From contig NZ_QCZH01000025.1 in assembly GCF_003097655.1 (NCBI RefSeq), positions 1 to 54,676 on the forward strand: a DNA stretch of 54,676 bases. The letters run 5' to 3'. Each line of letters starts with the position of its first letter. The stretch's first letter is position 1. The stretch is from Flavobacterium laiguense. Its GTDB lineage: Bacteria; Bacteroidota; Bacteroidia; Flavobacteriales; Flavobacteriaceae. This document shows positions 1 through 7,555 of this stretch, one piece after another. The notes beneath the pieces are model-generated. The model had not been told where the DNA came from and did no database searches. It was given only the letters and a program-made list of their open reading frames with translations. The translations under genes and the position numbers were made by a program.

Positions 1-40
1 AATTTGCCAGTTAATCTTTTAAATTTAATTGTTTTTTATC

Positions 41-85
41 ATAGAATGCGCTACAAGGTAGCTAGCTTCTATCCCTCACGCGCTA
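41..85 (-). repeat. Partial copy of a dispersed structured repeat
   Basis: The stretch ends in CTATCCCTCACGC (69-81) and carries a small hairpin, CTAC-AAG-GTAG (51-61). The same arrangement, a small hairpin followed by CTATCCTTCACGC, occurs at 29282-29314. The two copies differ in the hairpin sequence but keep the flanking motif, which suggests a related structured element rather than coding sequence. An open frame across 1-153 overlaps it and shows no recognisable protein similarity. The identity of the element is unknown. Confidence 0.4.
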
Positions 86-201
86 AACCACACGATTACA
101 TTACCCAAGAAACACTTATTTATCAAAATTTTTTCACTCTAAAAAAGAATTGAATACTAGAATTAAAAACTTTAATTTTTTATACATTTAAAATAAAAAT
201 T

Positions 202-209
202 TATCTTTG
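202..209 (+). promoter_or_regulatory. Bacteroidota -7 box upstream of the Fur-family gene
   Basis: TATCTTTG matches the Bacteroidota -7 consensus TAnnTTTG exactly. No good -33 TTG lies at the usual distance. Transcription would be expected to begin close to 215, almost at the ATG at 216, so the message may be leaderless or nearly so. The TTG at 207 lies inside this box and is therefore a poor start codon. Confidence 0.6.
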
Positions 210-215
210 CAAGAT

Positions 216-695
216 ATGACACTCATTTCCACAGATAACATCAAAAATCAAGAGATTGTAAAAAATGTTTTTACAATGTATCTCGAAAACAAAGGACATC
301 GCAAAACTCCTGAACGATATGCTATCCTTCAAGAAATATACGAAAGCGAAGAACATTTTGACATAGAGAATCTGTATCTCAAAATGAAAAACAAAAACTA
401 CCGTGTCAGTAGAGCCACCCTTTACAATACCATCGAATTACTCCTGGATTGTGCCTTAGTCCGCAAACATCAGTTTGGACAAAATCAAGCACATTACGAG
501 AAATCCTATTTCGACAAACAACACGATCATATCATTATGACCGATACCGGTGAAGTGATTGAATTTTGTGACCCACGAATTCAAACTATCAAAAAAACAA
601 TCGAAGAAATTTTTGATATCGAAATCACCAATCATTCCCTATACTTATACGGAAATAAGAAAAAAGCAAACACAGAAAATACACAAGAAAATTAA
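216..695 (+). CDS. Fur-family metal/redox-responsive repressor
   Basis: A 159-residue DNA-binding regulator of the Fur/PerR/Zur family. The N-terminal winged helix holds the signature GHRKTPERYAIL (27-38) and the recognition region VSRATLYNTI (64-73). The dimerisation half carries the metal-site core HDH (103-105). The CxxC pair that usually follows HxHxxC in zinc-stabilised members is absent; the stretch reads HDHIIMTDTG. The ATG at 216 is chosen because the longer TTG start at 207 falls inside the -7 promoter box. Only 18 bases separate it from purA, so the two are probably cotranscribed. The sequence does not show which metal or signal it senses. Family assignment is firm; the subfamily is not. 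Confidence 0.88.
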   Translation: MTLISTDNIKNQEIVKNVFTMYLENKGHRKTPERYAILQEIYESEEHFDIENLYLKMKNKNYRVSRATLYNTIELLLDCALVRKHQFGQNQAHYEKSYFDKQHDHIIMTDTGEVIEFCDPRIQTIKKTIEEIFDIEITNHSLYLYGNKKKANTENTQEN

Positions 696-713
696 CTACA
701 AATAAAACATAGA

Positions 714-1985
714 ATGACTGTAGATTTATTATTAGGATTACAATGGGGAGACGAAGGAAAAGGTAAAATTGTTGACGTTCTTACATCAAATTATGATATA
801 ATTGCTCGTTTTCAAGGAGGACCAAATGCAGGTCACACTTTAGAATTTGACGGAATAAAACACGTTCTTAGAACCATTCCTTCAGGGATTTTCCACAAAA
901 CCGCAATAAACATTATTGGAAACGGAGTGGTAATTGACCCAGTAGTTTTTCAAAAAGAAATTGAAGGTCTTGAGAAATTTAATTTGGACATCAAAAGCAA
1001 ATTAATCATTTCGAGAAAAGCACATTTAATCTTACCAACACACCGCTTACTGGATGCCGCTTCTGAAGCGTCTAAAGGAAAAGCAAAAATTGGTTCTACA
1101 CTTAAAGGAATTGGGCCAACGTACATGGACAAAACCGGTAGAAACGGATTGCGTGTTGGAGACATCGAATTAGAAGATTTCGCAGACCGTTACAGAGCAT
1201 TGGCTGACAAACACGAAGAAATGATTAAATTCTACGATGTTAATATTCAGTACAATTTGGCTGAAATGGAAAAAGAATTTTTCGAATCTATCGAAGAAAT
1301 AAAAAAATTAGACTTCATTGATAGCGAAGAATATTTAAACCAAGCTCAAAAAGCAGGGAAATCTATCCTTTGTGAAGGAGCTCAAGGATCATTATTAGAT
1401 GTAGATTTCGGAACATATCCATTTGTAACTTCATCAAACACTACAGCAGCTGGTGCTTGTACTGGTTTAGGAATAGCTCCAAACAAAATCAAAGAAGTAT
1501 ACGGAATTTTCAAAGCTTACGTAACACGTGTAGGTAGCGGACCTTTCCCAACTGAACTATTTGACGAAGATGGTTCTACCATGGCTAGAGTAGGAAACGA
1601 ATTTGGATCGGTTACCGGAAGACAAAGACGTTGCGGATGGTTGGATTTAGTGGCATTAAAATATGCTGTCCAAATCAACGGAGTAACACAATTAATGATG
1701 ATGAAAGGTGATGTCCTTTCTGGTTTCGAAACGTTGAAAATCTGTACAGAGTACAATTATAAAGGAGAAAACATTTCGCATTTCCCTTACAACATCGAAC
1801 CAGAGAATGTGACTCCAGTTTTCAAAGAATTCAAAGGATGGCACCAAGATTTAACGGGTATGACCACTTACGATCAATTGCCTATTGAATTAAAAGAATA
1901 CATCGAGTTCATCGAAAAAGAAGTAGAAGTTCCTATAAAAATTGTTTCTGTTGGTCCAGACAGAAAACAAACAATACTTAAATAA
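714..1985 (+). CDS. purA: Adenylosuccinate synthetase
   Basis: Cytoplasmic enzyme that joins IMP and aspartate, using GTP, to form adenylosuccinate, the first committed step from IMP to AMP. At 423 residues it has the normal family length. Visible motifs are the N-terminal GTP/IMP loop GLQWGDEGKGK (8-18), GGPNAGHT (35-42), the TRVGSGPFPTE segment in the second half, and the C-terminal VGPDRKQTI. It starts 18 bases after the Fur-family gene and ends in a strong hairpin terminator at 1993-2022, so the pair forms a short operon. Nothing looks unusual in the protein. Confidence 0.98.
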   Translation: MTVDLLLGLQWGDEGKGKIVDVLTSNYDIIARFQGGPNAGHTLEFDGIKHVLRTIPSGIFHKTAINIIGNGVVIDPVVFQKEIEGLEKFNLDIKSKLIISRKAHLILPTHRLLDAASEASKGKAKIGSTLKGIGPTYMDKTGRNGLRVGDIELEDFADRYRALADKHEEMIKFYDVNIQYNLAEMEKEFFESIEEIKKLDFIDSEEYLNQAQKAGKSILCEGAQGSLLDVDFGTYPFVTSSNTTAAGACTGLGIAPNKIKEVYGIFKAYVTRVGSGPFPTELFDEDGSTMARVGNEFGSVTGRQRRCGWLDLVALKYAVQINGVTQLMMMKGDVLSGFETLKICTEYNYKGENISHFPYNIEPENVTPVFKEFKGWHQDLTGMTTYDQLPIELKEYIEFIEKEVEVPIKIVSVGPDRKQTILK

Positions 1986-1992
1986 TACAACT

Positions 1993-2022
1993 AACGCTCT
2001 GAGAATTCAGAGCGTTTTTTTT
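1993..2022 (+). terminator. Rho-independent terminator after purA
   Basis: A perfect 10-bp stem, AACGCTCTGA (1993-2002) with TCAGAGCGTT (2007-2016), and a GAAT loop are followed by a run of T to 2022. It sits 8 bases after the purA stop codon. Confidence 0.92.
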
Positions 2023-2041
2023 AGCACTCAAAATAATACTC

Positions 2042-2623
2042 ATGAACAATCCAAAATACAAAATACAAAAAACAGAATTACTGTCTGACAACTGGTACAT
2101 TCTGAACAAAGTTACCGTGGATTACCAAAAAAAAGACGACACTTGGGATACACAAGAACGCGAAGTATATGATCGAGGCAATGGAGCCGCCATTTTATTG
2201 TACAACAAATTAAAAGGAACGGTCATTCTAACTCGACAATTTAGATTACCAACCTATTTAAATGGAAACAAAAGCGGGCTGTTAATCGAAGTTTGCGCCG
2301 GATTACTGGATGAAGACAATCCAGAAGCTTGTATCATCCGTGAAACAGAAGAAGAAACGGGATATCGCTTGCGTTCGGTAAAGAAAGTTTTTGAATCCTA
2401 TATGTCTCCAGGTGCCGTAACCGAAATTCTGCATTTCTTTGTGGGAGAATATGATTCCAGTATGAAAGTAAGTTCTGGTGGCGGGTTAGAGCATGAACAC
2501 GAAGAAATTGATGTTATCGAAATCCCTTTTGACCAAGCTTATGTTATGATAGAATCTGGCGAAATAAAAGATGCTAAAACTATTATGTTATTGCAGTATG
2601 CTAAAATTCATAATTTGGTGTAA
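2042..2623 (+). CDS. nudK: GDP-mannose pyrophosphatase NudK (Nudix hydrolase)
   Basis: A 193-residue Nudix hydrolase whose sequence follows Escherichia coli NudK nearly end to end. Shared blocks are EVYDRGNGAAILLYN (41-55), the RQFRLPTYLNGN substrate region (65-76), EVCAGLLD (83-90), the Nudix box ending RETEEETGY (100-108), and SYMSPGAVTE further on. NudK hydrolyses GDP-mannose and related nucleotide sugars to nucleoside monophosphate and sugar phosphate in the cytoplasm. It stands alone, isolated from purA by a terminator. An ADP-ribose pyrophosphatase is the main alternative, but the NudK-specific blocks make it less likely. Confidence 0.9.
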   Translation: MNNPKYKIQKTELLSDNWYILNKVTVDYQKKDDTWDTQEREVYDRGNGAAILLYNKLKGTVILTRQFRLPTYLNGNKSGLLIEVCAGLLDEDNPEACIIRETEEETGYRLRSVKKVFESYMSPGAVTEILHFFVGEYDSSMKVSSGGGLEHEHEEIDVIEIPFDQAYVMIESGEIKDAKTIMLLQYAKIHNLV

Positions 2624-2665
2624 TTTATATGACTATCCGCAATATGTCCCAAAGCGAAAAAATGG

Positions 2666-2757
2666 CACACAGATTGAGCGGATTTTACACAGATTTAAAA
2701 CAGTCTGTTCAGCAAGTAAAAAATCAGTGTAAATCGGTATAATCCGTTTAATCGGTG
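2666..2757. repeat. Imperfect inverted repeat between convergent genes
   Basis: The left arm (2666-2696), built on AGATTGAGCGGATTTTACAC, is imperfectly complementary to the right arm (2721-2757), which contains CAGTGTAAATCGGTATAATC. Short units of the type AATCnGTnTAA recur within each arm. It fills most of the gap between nudK and the convergent permease gene and may end transcription from both sides, although it lacks a clean T run. Confidence 0.55.
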
Positions 2758-2835
2758 GGCTAATATTTATGTTTAATAAACGATAAAATTATGACACAAA
2801 ATGATTTTAGTCTGCTTTATGGATAACCATCTAAC

Positions 2836-3747
2836 TTAAACATATTGCAATACGAAGTACCAAAACAGCAAAGTCAAAAATGAAATCGGTATTCCAAAAC
2901 CAATCATCATGCTACTTAACCTTGGTTTTAATCCATAAGTAGAAGCCAATATGCAGCCCGTAATCATAGGTGCCATAGCCGATTCCATAATAGCGACTTC
3001 AATATCCTTACCATGCTGATGCAAGACCACCACATATAAGAAATAGATAATGGCAGGAGTTAAAATCAATTTATAAAATAAACCCAACCCTAAAAAATCC
3101 CAATGCATGCTTCGTTTTTCAAAACGCAATTGCAACCCCACCGAAAGTAATGCCAAAGGCGTCACTGCACTTCCTACCGACTTAAAGAACAATTGCCCCC
3201 ATTCCTGAAAATCAAACTGCAAAACATTCATCAAACAAGCGATACAAAAAGTAATGAACGGAGGAAAAAAAGCAATCTTTTTGGCAATTTGAAAACTATT
3301 CAGATTCCCCTTAGAATAGACTGTAGCAACAAAAACGCCCAGAGTAGATAGTACCACAAAAGACCCTGGCTGATCTACTAAAATAGCTGTTTTCAAACCT
3401 TCTTCTCCATACAAAGCCTCAATTATCGGGAAACCCAAAAAAGAAGTATTACTAAGTCCGGCACAGATAATCAAACAACCCGTCAATTTTCGGGACCAAC
3501 CGAATCTCTTTCCCAAAAGACTAAAAAAGAAATACGAAACAATAAACGCTATCCAAGCCACCCCAATAGGAAACAGCAATTGATTGTCCCATTTAATTTT
3601 TGGAATGTAATATAAAGCTAAAGCAGGAAGGCAGATATAGATGACTATCCAATTTAAAAACTTATGGGTGTTTTGAGGTATTTGCTTTATATTTTGCAAT
3701 ACAAGACCAAGGAATAAGCAAACAAAAATGAGAATAAAGTTGTTCAT
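2836..3747 (-). CDS. AEC-family (auxin efflux carrier-type) permease
   Basis: A 303-residue integral inner-membrane protein with about ten hydrophobic segments along its length. The N-terminal half contains NWIVIYICLPALALYYIPKI, and the second half contains PLALLSVGLQL and a MAPMITGCILAS segment, a pattern typical of the bacterial AEC transporter family. Known members move small carboxylates such as malate or are of unknown substrate. The gene is monocistronic, convergent with nudK and divergent from meaB. The substrate cannot be read from the sequence. Confidence 0.85.
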   Translation of the reverse strand: MNNFILIFVCLFLGLVLQNIKQIPQNTHKFLNWIVIYICLPALALYYIPKIKWDNQLLFPIGVAWIAFIVSYFFFSLLGKRFGWSRKLTGCLIICAGLSNTSFLGFPIIEALYGEEGLKTAILVDQPGSFVVLSTLGVFVATVYSKGNLNSFQIAKKIAFFPPFITFCIACLMNVLQFDFQEWGQLFFKSVGSAVTPLALLSVGLQLRFEKRSMHWDFLGLGLFYKLILTPAIIYFLYVVVLHQHGKDIEVAIMESAMAPMITGCILASTYGLKPRLSSMMIGFGIPISFLTLLFWYFVLQYV

Positions 3748-3869
3748 AATGTTACAAAGATATTCCGTTCTTTCTGAAATACCATTTTCATTTGCAAAAT
3801 ACTATTCTCAAAAACAATAAAAAACCAACTATCAAACCAGAACAATTCTATTTTTAGTATTTTTACTTT

Positions 3870-3951
3870 TCTTCCGAGAAAATATTTAAATTCTGGTTGT
3901 CAGGAACCCACTTTTTTATTTCATCGGTAGAATTTTTTTTTAATGTGGGTT
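3870..3951. repeat. Copy 1 of a dispersed repeat with a GGTTGTCAGGAACC core
   Basis: The core GGTTGTCAGGAACC (self-complementary GGTT/AACC ends) is preceded by TTTTCTTCC and ATTTAAA and followed by CTTTTTTATT. The same order of blocks occurs at 47778-47846. In this copy AACCCAC near 3905 can pair with GTGGGTT near 3945. It occupies the region directly upstream of meaB. Confidence 0.55.
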
Positions 3952-3970
3952 TCAAAAAAACACTAAAATT

Positions 3971-5059
3971 TTGTCTGCTAAAAAACCAAATCCAAGCGCT
4001 TTACACGAAAAACCTGGAATTTCACCACCAGAAATGATCAGTCAAAGTGGCATGCAACATATTAAGTCAACTAGAAAAATTCAACCTTCTGCACAAGAAT
4101 TGATTGACGGAATTTTAACTGGAGATATTACTTTATTGAGCCGAGCTATTACCTTAATTGAAAGTACAAATAGCATACATTTATCAAAAGCAAATGAAGT
4201 TATCAATGGCTGTTTGCCGCATGCCAATAAATCGATCCGAATAGGAATCACGGGGGTACCAGGCGTTGGAAAAAGCACTTTTATAGAAGCTTTCGGAAAA
4301 TACTTGACGAGCTTGGGCAAAAAAGTAGCCGTTCTTGCAGTAGATCCAAGCAGTACGATCTCACACGGAAGTATTCTTGGAGACAAAACCCGAATGGAAG
4401 AATTGGTAAAAGACGAAAATGCCTTCATTAGACCTTCGGCATCAGGAGAGACTTTGGGAGGTGTCGCTAGAAAAACCCGAGAGACAATAACCCTTTGTGA
4501 GGCTTGCGGATTTGACGTTATCCTAATTGAAACCGTCGGTGTCGGACAAAGCGAAACTGCGGTACACAGCATGGTCGATTTCTTTTTATTATTAAAAATT
4601 GCAGGAGCTGGCGATGAACTCCAAGGTATCAAACGCGGCATTATGGAAATGGCAGATGCCATTGTTATTAATAAAGCAGACGGCGATAACATTAGAAAAG
4701 CACAGTTGGCAAAAGTAGAATTCAACAGAGCCTTGCATTTATTCCCAGCAAAAAAATCAGGTTGGATTCCCACTACCGCAACCTGTAGTGCCATAACTCA
4801 AGAAGGAATTGATGCAGTTTGGCAAACTATTTTAGATTATCTCGAATTGGTAAATTCAAATCACTATTTCTTAGACAAACGCAAAGAACAAAATCAATAT
4901 TGGATGATGGAAACCATTGATGAACAATTAAAAAGTCATTTCTACAATCAACCGGCCATCATTCAACTATTAGATTCAACTAAAAAAGCAGTTCAAAATG
5001 ATGAAATCTCACCTTTTGTTGCTGCTCAAGTTTTATTGGACAACTATTTTAAAAAATAA
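3971..5059 (+). CDS. meaB: Methylmalonyl-CoA mutase-associated GTPase MeaB
   Basis: A 362-residue G3E-type GTPase (MeaB/ArgK family) that assists loading and repair of adenosylcobalamin in methylmalonyl-CoA mutase. It contains the P-loop GVPGVGKS (95-102), the switch region ETVGVGQSE (187-195) and the base-specificity motif NKAD (234-237), at normal family length. The start is a TTG at 3971: an in-frame stop lies at 3941 and there is no ATG between, while the first internal ATG (4034) would drop N-terminal residues. The mutase subunits are not in this window, so the partner must be encoded elsewhere. It converges with the epimerase gene at a shared terminator. Confidence 0.92.
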   Translation: MSAKKPNPSALHEKPGISPPEMISQSGMQHIKSTRKIQPSAQELIDGILTGDITLLSRAITLIESTNSIHLSKANEVINGCLPHANKSIRIGITGVPGVGKSTFIEAFGKYLTSLGKKVAVLAVDPSSTISHGSILGDKTRMEELVKDENAFIRPSASGETLGGVARKTRETITLCEACGFDVILIETVGVGQSETAVHSMVDFFLLLKIAGAGDELQGIKRGIMEMADAIVINKADGDNIRKAQLAKVEFNRALHLFPAKKSGWIPTTATCSAITQEGIDAVWQTILDYLELVNSNHYFLDKRKEQNQYWMMETIDEQLKSHFYNQPAIIQLLDSTKKAVQNDEISPFVAAQVLLDNYFKK

Positions 5060-5086
5060 TCATCTTTCAAAATAATACCTTAAAAA

Positions 5087-5125
5087 AAACTGCAAAAGTT
5101 GAATATACAGTTTTTGTAGTTTTTT
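5087..5125. terminator. Bidirectional terminator between meaB and the epimerase gene
   Basis: A 15-bp stem with three G-T wobble pairs, 5087-5101 with 5108-5122, and a 6-base loop. It is flanked by A-rich sequence on the left and T-rich on the right, so it can serve both convergent genes. Confidence 0.75.
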
Positions 5126-5141
5126 AAATCAAAATGTAATA

Positions 5142-6083
5142 CTATAAAAAATTATCTTGATACCATTGTACTTGCGCTTCTAATCCTTGATTCAAAGTTG
5201 TTTTAGGATTATAACCCAGTAATCTTCTGGCTTTGTCAATTACCGCTTTCGTTCTCAATTGATCTCCTGTCCTAGCCTCAACAATTTCAAGGTCTATTTT
5301 TTTATTTAAAATTTGCTCGACGATTTCAATACCTTGTTGAGTTGTATTTTCCTCTTCCGTTCCTAAATTGATGATCTCATTATTGACCAAATGTTCTGCA
5401 CCAATAACACTAACCACCCCATCTACGATATCCTGAACGTACGTAAAGCTTCTCAAATGATGTTCACTTCCTTTATACAATGGAAAAGGAACATTATTAA
5501 AAGCATTGGCAATCAATTTAGTATACAACTTTTCCGGTCTTTCCCTTGGCCCATAAACTGAATACAGTCTCAAAGAACAGGCTTTTAGCTCTCCAAGTCT
5601 ACTACTTTCCAAAACCAATTGTTCCGCAGCCAATTTAGTCACCCCATAATGAGATACTGGCGTTGGAGGAACAGATTCATCAAAAGTTGCATTCATACCA
5701 TAAATGGATGAAGTAGCTATATTAACAAAAAGTGCTAAATTTTGATTCCTTAAAGCAAAATCAAGCAGGTTCTTTGTCCCAATTACATTGTTACTCAAGT
5801 AATCTTCAAAACTTGAAGTGGCTGAAATACCCGGTTGGGCGGCAAAATGAAAAATATAATCAAAATCGGTTGGTAACGCCTGTAGTTGCTCAGCAAACCT
5901 TAAATCTATTTTTTCGATTACAATACCTTTAGCATGCAACACATTAGCATTCAATTGCTTCAAAGACACATCATAATAATCCGAAAAATTATCCAAACCA
6001 ACTACTTCATGTCCAAGAGATTGTAATCTTTCCGCGGTATGTGAACCAATATATCCAGCCGCACCCGTAACTAATATTTTCAT
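5142..6083 (-). CDS. NAD-dependent sugar-nucleotide epimerase/dehydratase
   Basis: A 313-residue extended short-chain dehydrogenase of the nucleotide-sugar epimerase family, closest in style to UDP-glucuronate/UDP-glucose 4-epimerases. The Rossmann loop TGAAGYIG is at 6-13, an acidic residue ends strand 2 (D31, favouring NAD), the catalytic serine region is ATSSIYG (123-129), and the YxxxK pair is Y146/K150. The ATG at 6083 is used; a TTG two codons upstream is less likely. It is divergent from the glycosyltransferase locus and probably supplies a nucleotide sugar for it, which is inference from position. The exact substrate is unknown. Confidence 0.85.
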   Translation of the reverse strand: MKILVTGAAGYIGSHTAERLQSLGHEVVGLDNFSDYYDVSLKQLNANVLHAKGIVIEKIDLRFAEQLQALPTDFDYIFHFAAQPGISATSSFEDYLSNNVIGTKNLLDFALRNQNLALFVNIATSSIYGMNATFDESVPPTPVSHYGVTKLAAEQLVLESSRLGELKACSLRLYSVYGPRERPEKLYTKLIANAFNNVPFPLYKGSEHHLRSFTYVQDIVDGVVSVIGAEHLVNNEIINLGTEEENTTQQGIEIVEQILNKKIDLEIVEARTGDQLRTKAVIDKARRLLGYNPKTTLNQGLEAQVQWYQDNFL

Positions 6084-6164
6084 GTTCAAAAATTTTATTC
6101 ATAAAAGTAAGAATAAACATTGCTATCTTTAATAAATCAATTCAAGTTTTAATGAAATCTTAAG

Positions 6165-6193
6165 TTGTTCATTCACAAAATAAAATACTTTTA
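6165..6193 (+). promoter_or_regulatory. Putative promoter of the glycosyltransferase operon
   Basis: TTG (6165-6167) is followed after 18 bases by TACTTTTA (6186-6193), one base from the TAnnTTTG consensus. The expected start of transcription lies shortly before the ATG at 6210. Confidence 0.45.
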
Positions 6194-6209
6194 CACAAAC
6201 TATATAAAT

Positions 6210-6923
6210 ATGAATTTTGAATTAACCATCATCATACCCGTCTATAATGAGGAGGACAATCTTGACCGCGTGCATCAAGAAATGAAACAATTCCTAACCA
6301 TTGCTAAAAAAAAGACAAAAATTCTATTTGTCAACGACGGTTCTAAAGACAACAGCCAATCTCTAGTCGAGAAAATCTGCAAAGACAACGAAGAGTTTAC
6401 TTTTATTGCTTTCGAAAAAAACACTGGTTTAAGTGCAGCCATCAAAGCAGGTTTTGATTATACTGACACTCCTTGGGTTGGATACATTGATGCTGATTTA
6501 CAAACTGCTCCGGAAGATTTTAATATTCTAATGGATTTTGCAGGCGAATTTGACCTTGTTACCGGAGTACGTTCCAACAGAAAAGATTCCTTTACCAAAA
6601 ACATGTCCTCTACCATTGCCAATGGCATCCGAAGAGCCTTTACAGATGACGGCATGGACGACACGGGTTGTCCCTTAAAAATAATCCGAACGGATATGGC
6701 CAAGAGAATCCCGATGTTCAATGGCTTACACCGTTTTTTACCCGCTATGATTTTATTGCAAAATGGCAAAATTAAACAAACTCCAGTTCGACATTTTCCT
6801 AGAATAGCTGGACTTTCAAAATTCAATCTTTGGAATCGCTTATTGGGTCCCTTACAGGACTGTTTCGCTTATTTATGGATGAAGAAAAAATACATCAATT
6901 ATAGTGTAGCAAAACAAGGGTAA
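6210..6923 (+). CDS. GT2 family glycosyltransferase, DPM1/ArnC-like
   Basis: A 237-residue single-domain GT-A glycosyltransferase. Features seen are the N-terminal TIIIPVYNEEDNL (6-18), the nucleotide-binding VNDGS (41-45), the metal-binding DAD (94-96) and the downstream TGCPLK region. This is the polyprenyl-phosphate hexose synthase type, which transfers a sugar from a nucleotide donor to an isoprenoid phosphate at the inner face of the membrane. Unlike ArnC it has no C-terminal membrane helices. The start is the ATG at 6210; the longer TTG start at 6165 overlaps the likely -33 element. Its stop touches the ATG of the next gene, so translation is probably coupled. Confidence 0.88.
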   Translation: MNFELTIIIPVYNEEDNLDRVHQEMKQFLTIAKKKTKILFVNDGSKDNSQSLVEKICKDNEEFTFIAFEKNTGLSAAIKAGFDYTDTPWVGYIDADLQTAPEDFNILMDFAGEFDLVTGVRSNRKDSFTKNMSSTIANGIRRAFTDDGMDDTGCPLKIIRTDMAKRIPMFNGLHRFLPAMILLQNGKIKQTPVRHFPRIAGLSKFNLWNRLLGPLQDCFAYLWMKKKYINYSVAKQG

Positions 6924-7555
6924 TGAATACTATTCTAATTTATTCCATAGGATTCCTTGCACAAATTTTGTTTTCAAGCAGAATGATTTTACAATGGATT
7001 ATTTCTGAAAAAAACAAAAAAGTATTGACTCCTGTTTTATTTTGGGAGATTAGTTTATTTGCTTCCTTTTTGCTTTTTGTATATGGCTATTTCAGGCATG
7101 ATTTTTCGATTATGCTAGGCCAAACCATTACGTATTACATCTATATTCGTAACATTCAATTGCAAAACGATTGGAAAAAACTACATGTCGTTTTAAGATG
7201 GTTTGTAATTCTTTTTCCCTTTTTCATAATTGGATACGGTTATAATAACAATGTGATGGACATGGATTTCTTGTTTAAAAACGAAAAGATTCCACAATGG
7301 CTGCTTTGGACAGGTATTGTCGGACAAGTCTTATTTACATTACGCTTTGTCTATCAATGGATTTATTCTGAAAAGAAAAAAAATTCTGTTTTACCATTGG
7401 GCTTTTGGATTATCAGTTTAAGCGGATCATTTATCATATTTATTTATGCCATAATTAGAAAAGATCCCGTGTTATTAGCTGGTCACGCTTTAGGATTAGT
7501 CATTTATACTAGAAATATAATAATCATAAAAAAGGATGTCAAAATTAATTCATAA
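6923..7555 (+). CDS. Membrane protein with two lipid A biosynthesis N-terminal (LAB_N) domains
   Basis: A 210-residue inner-membrane protein made of two homologous halves. The first (about 5-80) carries GFLAQILFSSRMILQWI, FWEISLFAS and TYYIYIRN; the second (about 125-205) repeats these as GQVLFTLRFVYQWI, FWIISLSGS and LVIYTRN. This matches the LAB_N domain, often found near lipid A or glycolipid transferases but without a proven reaction. The gene begins at the stop of the GT2 gene and overlaps the next gene by 20 bases. A role in moving or presenting a lipid-linked sugar between the GT2 and GT39 enzymes is plausible but is inference. Confidence 0.82.
   Translation: MNTILIYSIGFLAQILFSSRMILQWIISEKNKKVLTPVLFWEISLFASFLLFVYGYFRHDFSIMLGQTITYYIYIRNIQLQNDWKKLHVVLRWFVILFPFFIIGYGYNNNVMDMDFLFKNEKIPQWLLWTGIVGQVLFTLRFVYQWIYSEKKKNSVLPLGFWIISLSGSFIIFIYAIIRKDPVLLAGHALGLVIYTRNIIIIKKDVKINS

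Noticed and set aside
1..153. Open frame ending in TGA at 151, possible 3' end of an upstream gene
   Set aside because: It has no recognisable protein motif and overlaps a structured repeat whose second copy is plainly non-coding; two other frames stop earlier (14 and 22), so the true upstream gene end cannot be told.
4081..4794. 237-codon frame antisense to meaB
   Set aside because: It is the complement of a strongly conserved GTPase gene and has no promoter or motif.
5142..6083. Epimerase as ArnA-like decarboxylase
   Set aside because: It has only a short epimerase-type SDR domain and no formyltransferase domain or the extra length of ArnA.
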